Assembly: GCA_910587365.1 (NCBI GenBank)
Contig: CAJUKJ010000029.1
Location: 1-9,232 of the forward strand
DNA from: an uncultured Christensenellaceae bacterium
Lineage (GTDB): Bacteria > Bacillota > Clostridia > Christensenellales > Borkfalkiaceae
Reading direction: 5' to 3'
Length of the DNA: 9,232 bases
Part shown: piece by piece, positions 1 to 6,206 of the stretch
How the letters are laid out: every line of letters begins with the position of its first letter
Position numbering within the stretch: the stretch's first letter is position 1
Notes under the pieces: generated by a model
Told to the model about the DNA's origin: nothing
Database searches by the model: none
The model's input: the letters and a program-made list of their open reading frames with translations, nothing else
Program-made: the position numbers and the translations under genes

Positions 1-88
1 GTTGAAAAAAGGGAAGTTTGCACCTGCAATGCAATTATCCGAACAGTCAGAAGCATACCCCCAAGATAAAAAAAACAACAATTTATAA
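1..88 (+). other. Possible 3' end of an upstream gene (unidentified)
   Basis: Two plus-strand frames are open from the window edge: one stops at TAA 67-69 (about 22 codons) and one at TAA 86-88 (about 28 codons). The second reads as a polar, Lys/Asn/Gln-rich tail such as a protein C-terminus often has. The strong terminator just downstream (134-168) implies that some plus-strand transcript ends here, which favours a gene tail. The fragment is too short to assign a family or even to choose the frame, and an untranslated 3' region is equally possible. No function is proposed. Confidence 0.25.
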
Positions 89-133
89 GTTTATAATATA
101 AATTTCAATTTATCTTTCTAATAAAGTTTAGCT

Positions 134-168
134 AAAAGCACTCGAATAAAATGTTCGAGTGCTTTTTT
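134..168 (+). terminator. Intrinsic terminator upstream of hisJ
   Basis: A perfect 13-bp stem (AAAAGCACTCGAA at 134-146 with TTCGAGTGCTTTT at 154-166) encloses a 7-base loop, and the 3' arm runs into six T residues (163-168). This is the classic rho-independent form. The 5' arm begins with A residues, so the hairpin could also work on the minus strand, though its T tract there is only four long. It separates the upstream unit from the hisJ promoter. Confidence 0.9.
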
Positions 169-254
169 CATAATCTGAAAGCGTATCAATAAAATATTTG
201 GGGGGTTCAATTCCCTATGAGAAATGCGCATTTTCAAAGGCGTGTCTTTTATCG

Positions 255-283
255 TTGACTTAACGCTTTTGCGGTGTTAAAAT
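255..283 (+). promoter_or_regulatory. Sigma-A promoter of hisJ
   Basis: TTGACT (255-260) and TAAAAT (278-283) are separated by exactly 17 bases, each with one mismatch to the housekeeping consensus. With the usual distance from the -10 element, transcription should begin at about 289-291, which is the hisJ start codon itself. An imperfect inverted repeat, TTAAC (260-264) and GTTAA (276-280), overlaps both elements. Position and spacing are seen directly; activity is inferred. Confidence 0.75.
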
Positions 284-289
284 AACGAT

Positions 290-1090
290 ATGACCGACTT
301 ACATTTACATACCTGCTTTTCCCACGACAGTGAAGAGGATGCAGAAAACTACATACTTGCCGCAAGGGATAGGGGGATAACCGCCCTCGGTTTTTCCGAA
401 CATTATGATTACGACGATTACCTTAACGGGGAGGGGGTATGTGCGTTGCCCGACCTTGAGGCATACGGCAAAAAGCTAACCGAGCTTTCGCAAAAATATC
501 CCGACGTGAAAATTTTAAAAGGTATCGAGCTTGGGTATTCAAGCGATGCTGTCGCTCATTATAAAGAACTATTGCAAAGCGGTAAATTCGATTATTCCAT
601 TTTAAGCGTGCATACGGTAAAGGGCAGGGGCGATTGCTTTTTCCCCCGTTTTTATAATGGGCTTTCAAAAAAGCAGGCATACGGCGAGTATTTTAAAGCG
701 GTACTTGAAAGCGTGCGTTCGGACATAAGCTTTTGCATAGCGGGGCATATCGGCTATGTGGTAAGGTACGCCCCTTATGAAGATAAGCGGGTGGTTTACA
801 GTGAGTTCGCGCCTTTAATCGATGAAATTTTAAGGGAAATTATTTCAAGGGATAAGTGCCTTGAAATAAATACTTCAGCAAAGGGTACGGGTGCAATAAC
901 CATTCCCGACAGGGCTTTGATAGAACGGTATCTGACGCTCGGCGGAAAAAATTTTTCCTTGGGCAGCGACGCGCATTCGGCGCAGCGTCTTACGGAAAAC
1001 TTTTCCGCTGTAAAAAAGCTTCTTTTGTCGTTAGGCGTAAGTTATACCTGTCGGTTTGAAGAAGGGCGTCTTGTTAAAGAAAATTTATAA
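290..1090 (+). CDS. hisJ: Histidinol-phosphatase, PHP family (HisJ/HisK type)
   Basis: Hydrolyses L-histidinol phosphate to L-histidinol, the penultimate part of histidine synthesis, in the cytoplasm. The 266-residue protein has the whole PHP metal-binding set: HxH at His5/His7 near the N-terminus, SEHYDY with Glu37/His38, Glu80 in GIELG, His108 in SVH, His153 in AGHIGY, and Asp227/His229 in GSDAH. Length fits HisJ/HisK proteins (about 260-280 residues). The start is forced: the catalytic HxH begins at residue 5 and an in-frame TAA lies at 278-280. No Shine-Dalgarno sequence precedes it, and the promoter -10 element ends 6 bases before the ATG, so the message looks leaderless. It has its own promoter and sits 212 bases upstream of the main his operon on the same strand. 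PHP phosphatases share this fold widely, but the context makes histidinol phosphate the likely substrate. Confidence 0.93.
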   Translation: MTDLHLHTCFSHDSEEDAENYILAARDRGITALGFSEHYDYDDYLNGEGVCALPDLEAYGKKLTELSQKYPDVKILKGIELGYSSDAVAHYKELLQSGKFDYSILSVHTVKGRGDCFFPRFYNGLSKKQAYGEYFKAVLESVRSDISFCIAGHIGYVVRYAPYEDKRVVYSEFAPLIDEILREIISRDKCLEINTSAKGTGAITIPDRALIERYLTLGGKNFSLGSDAHSAQRLTENFSAVKKLLLSLGVSYTCRFEEGRLVKENL

Positions 1091-1120
1091 TAAAAAATTC
1101 TAAAAATTTTGCCTAAAACG

Positions 1121-1144
1121 CTTTACTAATTTAGCGCGGTAAAG
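1121..1144. promoter_or_regulatory. Candidate operator: inverted repeat over the his promoter
   Basis: CTTTAC (1121-1126) and GTAAAG (1139-1144) are exact reverse complements separated by 12 bases. The repeat covers the -35 element and runs to the base before the -10 element, where a bound dimer would block RNA polymerase. The first gene downstream encodes a TrpR-family DNA-binding protein, so autoregulation by YerC/HisR is the natural hypothesis. The repeat is seen; the function is inferred, and a 6-bp repeat can arise by chance in AT-rich DNA. Confidence 0.45.
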
Positions 1145-1150
1145 TATAAT
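1122..1150 (+). promoter_or_regulatory. Sigma-A promoter of the yerC-his operon
   Basis: A consensus -10 TATAAT (1145-1150) follows TTTACT (1122-1127, four of six bases matching the -35 consensus) after a 17-base spacer. Transcription should begin near 1157 and leave a leader of about 145 bases before yerC. No other promoter of this quality was seen before yerC, and none was needed inside the overlapping gene chain that follows. Confidence 0.75.
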
Positions 1151-1156
1151 AATAAA

Positions 1157-1302
1157 AACTAAGAAAAAAATCAAACAAAAACGAAGGAAAAAATCAATTT
1201 TAAAATTTAAAAAACCGATAAAAGAATTGATAAAAATGAAAAAATAAATTAAATACGATAATCAATTGTAAAAATGAAAATTAAGACAGGGGAAGTTAAC
1301 AT
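1157..1302 (+). other. AT-rich untranslated leader of the his operon
   Basis: This stretch is very rich in A and contains no T-box core, no strong GC hairpin, no riboswitch that I recognise, and no leader peptide with histidine codons. Short ATGs (for example 1274-1276) lack ribosome binding sites. A weak repeat set is present: ATCAATT at 1193-1199 and 1261-1267 with its complement AATTGAT at 1225-1231. The yerC ribosome binding site AGGGGAAG lies at 1288-1295, 7 bases before the ATG. Confidence 0.6.
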
Positions 1303-1596
1303 ATGGAACAGGAAAAACTAAACGAGCACATCGACGAGCTGTATGAAATTATATTAAAGCTTAAAACAAAACAGGAGTGCAAAGCTTTTTTCGACGATTT
1401 ATGCACCTATAAGGAAGTGGAGCAAATGGCAATGCGCGCATATGCCGCCAAGCTGTTTATGGGCGGTAAAACATATTTGGAAATTATCGATGAAACCGAG
1501 CTTTCAAGCGCGACCATAAGCCGTGTGTCGCGGGCGGTAACGCACGGCAGCGGAGGATATAAAACCCTGATAGGCAAAGAAGATGAAAGACAATAA
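1303..1596 (+). CDS. yerC: TrpR-like transcriptional regulator, YerC/YecD family (candidate HisR)
   Basis: A 97-residue all-helical DNA-binding protein of the TrpR superfamily, the usual size for YerC/YecD. Residues 1-35 form the helical dimerisation part. A helix-turn-helix follows at about residues 57-79, with the diagnostic GKTYLEI segment, the recognition-helix sequence SSATISRVSRAV, and the family ending HGSGGY (81-86). Comparative studies of Firmicutes have proposed TrpR-family proteins of this group as histidine-responsive repressors of his genes (HisR); that is family knowledge, not something the sequence proves. Being first in the his operon, directly downstream of an operator-like repeat, fits autoregulation with histidine as probable corepressor. 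Start: AGGGGAAG at 1288-1295. The last 14 bases overlap hisZ. Confidence 0.9.
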   Translation: MEQEKLNEHIDELYEIILKLKTKQECKAFFDDLCTYKEVEQMAMRAYAAKLFMGGKTYLEIIDETELSSATISRVSRAVTHGSGGYKTLIGKEDERQ

Positions 1597-2659
1597 TTTT
1601 AATTTCCTTACAAAGGAACAGAAGCTTTCAATAAATTTGAAGGCACTTTATAAAAGCTACGGTTATAATGAGTTCAGACTCCCCGGCTTTGACGAATATT
1701 CGCTGTATGCGGACAATCAAAGCTTTATAGGCGGCAAGGATGTAGTATCTTTCAGCGTCGGAGGAAAACTGCTTGCCCTACGTCCCGACGTGACGCTAAG
1801 CATAATTAAAAACGGAAAGTCCCTCGGTAATACGCAAAAGCTTTTTTATGACGAAAAGGTTTACCGCAGGACTGCGCGCGGAGGATTAGCCGAAGTAAGC
1901 CAGATAGGCGTTGAAATTATAGGGGATGCCGATATCGTTTCGGAAGCGGAGCTTTGCTCTCTCATATTAAAGACCCTTGCCGAAGTAAACGGCGATTTCG
2001 TCCTTGATTTTTCACATACGGGCATAATCGTAAAGCTGCTTGACAGTCTTAATTTAAACGGCAGCAACAGGACTTTTGCCGTGAAATGTCTTGAAGGCAA
2101 AAACGTACACGACTTCATCCGCTTTGCAAAAAACACAAATCTTGACGAAAGTAAGACACAGGCGTTTATGTCGTTGATAAATTTGTCCGCAAGAAGCGCG
2201 GAAGCAAAATTAACGCTTGACTCTATAAATAAAATTATAGATATTTCCGAAGAGATAGACGAGATGTTCTCGCTTATAGAATACGTCGGCGGAAGCAGAA
2301 TCAATATAGATTTTTCTATCGGCGGAGATACGGACTATTACAACGGCTTAATTTTTAAGGGCTACGTAAAAGGGGTGCCGCACGCCGTGCTTTCGGGCGG
2401 ACGGTACGACAAGCTTTTAAGTAAATTCGGTAGGACGGAAAAAGCAATGGGCTTCGCGCTTTACCTCGGCGAACTCTGCAAATACCTGCAAGACGAACAA
2501 TCTATGCCAGACGCCGTTCTCGTCTATTCGGACGAAAGTCCCTCGGCGGTTTTGCAAATGGCGGAAGGTTTAAGAAACAACGGTATAAAACTGCTTACGT
2601 GTAAAAGCGTACCCGCAGGCTTTAACGGCAAAATTTACTATGCGGAGAACTTTAAATGA
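1583..2659 (+). CDS. hisZ: ATP phosphoribosyltransferase regulatory subunit HisZ
   Basis: A catalytically inactive paralogue of histidyl-tRNA synthetase that binds short HisG and supplies its activity and histidine feedback site. Class II synthetase-like landmarks are visible: RPDVT (67-71), FYDEKVYRR (88-96, motif 2-like), QIGVEIIGD (107-115), DYYNGLIFKGY (251-261) and GGRYDKL (272-278), then AMGFAL (288-293). The conserved HisRS motif with an arginine before GLDYY reads GGDTDYY here, so that arginine is absent, and the 358-residue length leaves no room for a full anticodon-binding domain. Both argue for HisZ rather than HisS, as does the short HisG next door. The start overlaps yerC by 14 bases and has only a weak AGG-type ribosome binding site (1572-1574), so translation probably depends on coupling to yerC. 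Confidence 0.93.
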   Translation: MKDNNFNFLTKEQKLSINLKALYKSYGYNEFRLPGFDEYSLYADNQSFIGGKDVVSFSVGGKLLALRPDVTLSIIKNGKSLGNTQKLFYDEKVYRRTARGGLAEVSQIGVEIIGDADIVSEAELCSLILKTLAEVNGDFVLDFSHTGIIVKLLDSLNLNGSNRTFAVKCLEGKNVHDFIRFAKNTNLDESKTQAFMSLINLSARSAEAKLTLDSINKIIDISEEIDEMFSLIEYVGGSRINIDFSIGGDTDYYNGLIFKGYVKGVPHAVLSGGRYDKLLSKFGRTEKAMGFALYLGELCKYLQDEQSMPDAVLVYSDESPSAVLQMAEGLRNNGIKLLTCKSVPAGFNGKIYYAENFK

Positions 2660-3288
2660 TTAAAATTGCGTTGCCGAAGGGCAGACTGGGCGAAAAGGTA
2701 TATTCACTGCTCGCCGCCGCGGGATACGGGTGTGCGGAATATTCCCCTGCAAGCCGCAAACTTATATTCTGCGATGATAAGAACGGCGTAAGTTATTTTT
2801 GGGTAAAGCCCTCCGACGTAGGCGTATACGTTGAACTCGGCGCGGCGGATATGGGCGTTGCGGGGAAGGACGTTCTCGACGAGGCCCGCACCGATGTTTA
2901 TGAGCTTTTAGATTTGGATATAGGCAAATGCAAGATGTGCGTTGCAGCAAAAAAGGATTTTAAGGAAGATTTTACCCGCCCTTTGCGTGTTGCTACTAAA
3001 TTCGTAAACAGCGCGGAACGTTACTATTCGTCTATAAGCAGGGAAATTCAGATAATAAAACTGAACGGCTCGATAGAGCTTGCTCCCGTCTTAGGGCTGT
3101 CGGACGTGATATTCGATATAGTCGAAACGGGTACGACCTTAAAGCAAAACGATTTGTGCGTTTTGCATGAAGTTTCAAATATAAGTACTCGCTTAATTGC
3201 CAATAAGGCGGCGTACAAATTCCAACGCGGGGATATTGACGCGCTTACAGCAAAAATCAAGGGGATTATCGGTTATGGAAATTATTAA
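2656..3288 (+). CDS. hisG: ATP phosphoribosyltransferase catalytic subunit, short form
   Basis: Catalyses the first committed step, ATP plus PRPP to N1-(5-phosphoribosyl)-ATP. The 210-residue length is that of the short HisG class, which lacks the C-terminal ACT-like regulatory domain and needs HisZ. Motifs seen: LPKGRL (6-11), the loop DVGVYVELGAADMG (54-67), NGSIELAP (137-144) and the PRPP-binding DIVETGTTL (154-162). The ATG overlaps the hisZ stop as ATGA, and GGAG at 2644-2647 sits 8 bases upstream. Overlap with hisZ makes sense because the two subunits form one hetero-oligomer. The last 14 bases overlap hisD. Confidence 0.96.
   Translation: MIKIALPKGRLGEKVYSLLAAAGYGCAEYSPASRKLIFCDDKNGVSYFWVKPSDVGVYVELGAADMGVAGKDVLDEARTDVYELLDLDIGKCKMCVAAKKDFKEDFTRPLRVATKFVNSAERYYSSISREIQIIKLNGSIELAPVLGLSDVIFDIVETGTTLKQNDLCVLHEVSNISTRLIANKAAYKFQRGDIDALTAKIKGIIGYGNY
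3259..3264 (+). promoter_or_regulatory. Ribosome binding site that fixes the hisD start
   Basis: AAGGGG ends 10 bases before ATG 3275, within the hisG coding sequence. An upstream in-frame ATG at 3197 would add 26 residues (Arg/Ser/Gln-rich, not HisD-like) and deepen the overlap with hisG to 92 bases. The 3275 start gives the standard HisD N-terminus. Confidence 0.7.
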
Positions 3289-4549
3289 ATATAACAATCA
3301 AGGCGTTGCCGACCTTTTCGGGGAACGGGAAGAGCTTACTTCAAACGTTGAAGGAACTGTAAAAAGCATAATTGCCGACGTCCGTTTAAACGGGGACGCC
3401 GCCCTTAAAAAATATACGGCGCAGTTCGACGGGTATGCAGGCGAAAGCTTAGAGGTAAGCGAAACCGAGCTTGACGAAGCGGTTAAATCCCTTACCCCGC
3501 GGTATATACAAACCCTTGAAAGCTCCATAGCAAATATTAAAAAATTCCATAAAAAACAGCTTCGCGGCGATTTTGAAATTAATGAAGGCGACAGGATAGT
3601 CGGGCAAAAGGTAATACCCGTTTCCCGTGCGGGAATATACGTTCCCGGCGGCACGGCGGCTTATCCTTCAACCGTTTTAATGAACGCAATTCCCGCAAAA
3701 ATTGCAGGCGTAAAGGAAATAATTATGTCAACCCCCGTCAAGTCCGACGGAAAGGTAAAGGCGGAGGTTCTTGCGGCGGCTAAGCTTTGCGGAGTAGATA
3801 AAATATTTAAAATAGGCGGTGCGCAGGCAATTGCCGCGCTTGCTTACGGCACGCAAAGCGTTCCCAAGGTTGATAAAATCACGGGACCGGGCAACGCATA
3901 CGTCGCAACGGCGAAAAAGCTTGTTTCAGGTGTGGCGTGCGGAATAGATATGATAGCGGGGCCGAGTGAAATTCTTATTATCGCGGACGGCGGGGCAAAT
4001 CCCGTATACGTTGCCGCCGACCTTTTATCGCAGGCTGAGCATGATAAACTCGCATCCGCGTTGCTTATTACAGACAGCGCAACTCTTGCAAAGGAGGTTG
4101 CGTGCGAGCTTGAAATTCAGGTTAATAAACTGTCCAGAAAGGAAATTGCCGAAGCCTCATTAAAGGCTAACTGTAAGATAATATTAACCGACGACCTGTC
4201 CGTCGCGGTAGAGCTTTCAAACGAATATGCCCCCGAACACCTCGAACTGTGCGTAAAGCAACCCTTTGAACTGCTTAAAAAAATAAAAAACGCAGGCTCG
4301 GTATTCCTCGGTTACAACACTCCCGAAGCGGTCGGCGACTACTATGCGGGTGCAAACCACACACTGCCCACAAGCGGGACGTCAAGGTTTTCTTCCCCGC
4401 TCGGCGTTGACGATTTCATAAAGACTACCCAATACGTTTATTACACCAAGCCCGCATTGCAAAGCGCGGCGGAGGATATTACGTCGTTCGCGCTGTCGGA
4501 GGGACTGACCGCCCACGCGGAAAGCGTTTATAAGAGGGTAAAGCAATGA
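3275..4549 (+). CDS. hisD: Histidinol dehydrogenase
   Basis: Oxidises L-histidinol to L-histidine in two NAD-dependent steps through histidinal, the last reactions of the pathway. From ATG 3275 the protein is 424 residues, the normal HisD size. Expected residues are all present: zinc ligands Gln253 and His256 in LLSQAEHD, Asp355 in VGDYYAGANH and His414 in LTAHAES; the catalytic bases Glu321 and His322 in APEHLE. The signature region AGIYVPGG lies at 119-126 and GPGNAYV at 204-210. The start overlaps hisG by 14 bases, and the stop overlaps the hisC start as ATGA. Nothing suggests truncation or frameshift. Confidence 0.96.
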   Translation: MEIIKYNNQGVADLFGEREELTSNVEGTVKSIIADVRLNGDAALKKYTAQFDGYAGESLEVSETELDEAVKSLTPRYIQTLESSIANIKKFHKKQLRGDFEINEGDRIVGQKVIPVSRAGIYVPGGTAAYPSTVLMNAIPAKIAGVKEIIMSTPVKSDGKVKAEVLAAAKLCGVDKIFKIGGAQAIAALAYGTQSVPKVDKITGPGNAYVATAKKLVSGVACGIDMIAGPSEILIIADGGANPVYVAADLLSQAEHDKLASALLITDSATLAKEVACELEIQVNKLSRKEIAEASLKANCKIILTDDLSVAVELSNEYAPEHLELCVKQPFELLKKIKNAGSVFLGYNTPEAVGDYYAGANHTLPTSGTSRFSSPLGVDDFIKTTQYVYYTKPALQSAAEDITSFALSEGLTAHAESVYKRVKQ

Positions 4550-5598
4550 GTCCGTATTTTTCAAAACGGCTGAAAGAATTACAGCCGTATACACCCGGCG
4601 AACAGCCGAAGGGCGGAAGATATATAAAGCTTAACACAAACGAAAGTCCGTATTTTCCGTCGCGGTACGCAATAGACGGTATAGAACGGGATGGGCTTGA
4701 AAATTTAAGACTTTATTCAGACACTGAAAGCAGCGCGCTTTGTCGGGCAATAGCGGATTATTACGGAATAAGTGCTAATTGCGTTCTGCCTACAAACGGT
4801 TCGGACGAGGCACTTGCCTTCTGTTTTGCGGCGTTCTGTGACTGCGGTGCGGCGTTTCCAGACGTGACTTACGGATTTTACAAGGTGTTTGCGGGACTTT
4901 TCGGGGTCGAATATTCGGAAATTCCGCTTAAATACGACTTTACCGTAGACGTAAATAATTATCTGAACTTAAACAAAACTGTTTTTCTCGCAAATCCCAA
5001 TGCGCAAACGGGCATTAATCTGCCGCTTGCCGAAATAGAAAAAATCGTAAAAGCCAATCCTCTGGCGGTTGTCGTCATAGACGAGTCATACGTCGATTTC
5101 GGCGGAGAAAGTGCGGTTAAGCTTATCGGCGGATATCAAAACCTTGTCGTAGTTCAAACGTTTTCAAAGTCGCGCTCGCTTGCGGGCGCAAGGGTGGGCT
5201 TTGCCGTTGCCTGCGAAAATTTAATCAGCGGGTTAAAGCGCGTCAAATATTCATTCAACCCGTACAACGTAAACAGTATATCGGCAAATCTGGCGGCGGC
5301 GGCAATTAAGGATAGGAAATACTTTGACGAATGCACCGCAAAGATACGTGCAACGCGCGAAAGATTGATAAAAAGTTTAAAGCAATTGAATTTTAACGTT
5401 TTGCCGTCGTGTGCAAACTTCGTTCTTGCGGAAAGCGCGCAAATAGACGGAAAGCAATTGTACGAAAAGCTAAAATCACGGGGAATACTTGTAAGGCATT
5501 TCAACGACGAAAGGATAAATAACTTCGTCAGAATTACAGTGGGAACGGACGGGCAGACAGACGCCCTTTTAAAAGAAATCAAGGAAATATTAAAATGA
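4546..5598 (+). CDS. hisC: Histidinol-phosphate aminotransferase
   Basis: PLP-dependent fold-type I aminotransferase that converts imidazole-acetol phosphate to L-histidinol phosphate with glutamate as amino donor. Of 350 residues, the visible motifs are LNTNESPY (29-36), GSDE (85-88), the cofactor-binding Asp179 and Tyr182 in VVIDESYVDF, Lys208 in TFSKSRSLAG as the Schiff-base lysine, Arg216 in ARVGFA, and the carboxylate-binding Arg329 in FVRITVG. The usual NPNxPTG motif reads NPNAQTG (150-156), with glutamine in place of proline. The ATG overlaps the hisD stop (ATGA), with GAGGG at 4534-4538, 7 bases upstream. HisC-like enzymes can serve aromatic amino acids too, but the operon position supports the histidine role. 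Confidence 0.94.
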   Translation: MSPYFSKRLKELQPYTPGEQPKGGRYIKLNTNESPYFPSRYAIDGIERDGLENLRLYSDTESSALCRAIADYYGISANCVLPTNGSDEALAFCFAAFCDCGAAFPDVTYGFYKVFAGLFGVEYSEIPLKYDFTVDVNNYLNLNKTVFLANPNAQTGINLPLAEIEKIVKANPLAVVVIDESYVDFGGESAVKLIGGYQNLVVVQTFSKSRSLAGARVGFAVACENLISGLKRVKYSFNPYNVNSISANLAAAAIKDRKYFDECTAKIRATRERLIKSLKQLNFNVLPSCANFVLAESAQIDGKQLYEKLKSRGILVRHFNDERINNFVRITVGTDGQTDALLKEIKEILK

Positions 5599-6206
5599 GA
5601 AAGGCTGAAATTGTAAGAAAAACCGGCGAAACGGATATAAAGCTATCCCTCGGCTTAGACGGCGGGGAAAACTCGGTAAATACGGGCTGCGGCTTTTTAA
5701 ACCATATGTTACAGCTTTTTGCCGTACATTCGGGCTTTGGGCTTGATGTTTTCTGTAAAGGCGATACGGAGGTGGATTTTCATCACACGGTTGAGGACGT
5801 AGGCATCGCGCTCGGTCAGGCGTTCAAAAACGCGCTCGGCGACAAAAGGGGCATCGCCCGCTACGCCGATATAATTCTGCCTATGGACGAAGCGTTAATT
5901 CTTTGCGCTGTGGATATAAGCGGAAGGGGTTATCTCAATTTCGACGTAGAGCTTCCCGCAGCAAAAATTCTCGACGGGGAGGATGAAGTAACCGTAAAAA
6001 AAGTCGGTCTTTTCGATGCCGAACTCGTGGAAGAGTTTTTTACGGCGTTCGTAAGGGAAGGGGGCGTAACCCTGCATTTCAAAAAGCTGTACGGCAAAAA
6101 TACACATCACATTATAGAGGGCGTTTTCAAGTCTTTTGCAAGGGTTTTGAAAAACGCCGTGAGGATTGTCGGCGCGGAAATTCCGTCAAGTAAGGGTGTG
6201 CTTTAA
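5595..6206 (+). CDS. hisB: Imidazoleglycerol-phosphate dehydratase (monofunctional)
   Basis: Dehydrates imidazole-glycerol phosphate to imidazole-acetol phosphate using a two-manganese site. The protein has 203 residues, so it is the monofunctional form without the N-terminal phosphatase of enterobacterial HisB; the phosphatase is supplied by the separate PHP protein at 290-1090. Metal-binding histidine clusters are present: His37 in GFLNHML, HHTVED (63-68) and HHIIEG (171-176), with SGRGYL at 109-114 and the C-terminal PSSKG (197-201). The first cluster has Asn36 where GFxDHM is commonest. The ATG overlaps the hisC stop (ATGA); AAGGA at 5581-5585 lies 9 bases upstream. Confidence 0.95.
   Translation: MRKAEIVRKTGETDIKLSLGLDGGENSVNTGCGFLNHMLQLFAVHSGFGLDVFCKGDTEVDFHHTVEDVGIALGQAFKNALGDKRGIARYADIILPMDEALILCAVDISGRGYLNFDVELPAAKILDGEDEVTVKKVGLFDAELVEEFFTAFVREGGVTLHFKKLYGKNTHHIIEGVFKSFARVLKNAVRIVGAEIPSSKGVL

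Noticed and set aside
62..110. Minus-strand promoter-like elements (TTGAAA and TATAAA) reading toward the window start
   Set aside because: The region is nearly all A and T, the spacing is 15 bases, and the only following ATG has its G run directly against it. Nothing supports a gene there within the few bases available.
200..217. T-arm-like sequence (GGGGG, TTCAATT, CCCTA), suggesting a tRNA remnant or attachment site
   Set aside because: The stem has only three good pairs plus one wobble, there is no acceptor, D or anticodon arm upstream, and no integrase or repeat elsewhere in the window. Chance resemblance is more likely.
1094..1110. AAAATT/AATTTT hairpin after hisJ as a terminator
   Set aside because: The stem is entirely A-T, short, and followed by GCC rather than a T tract. 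It would not be stable enough.
1157..1302. T-box riboswitch or His-codon attenuator in the his leader
   Set aside because: The T-box core is absent, there is no GC-rich antiterminator/terminator pair, and no short reading frame with histidine codons was found.
1274..1321. Small reading frame overlapping the yerC start (15 codons)
   Set aside because: It has no ribosome binding site, and its sequence simply runs through the yerC Shine-Dalgarno and start region in another frame.
3197..3274. 26-residue N-terminal extension of hisD from an upstream ATG
   Set aside because: It lies fully inside hisG, does not resemble HisD, and a good ribosome binding site precedes the internal ATG at 3275.
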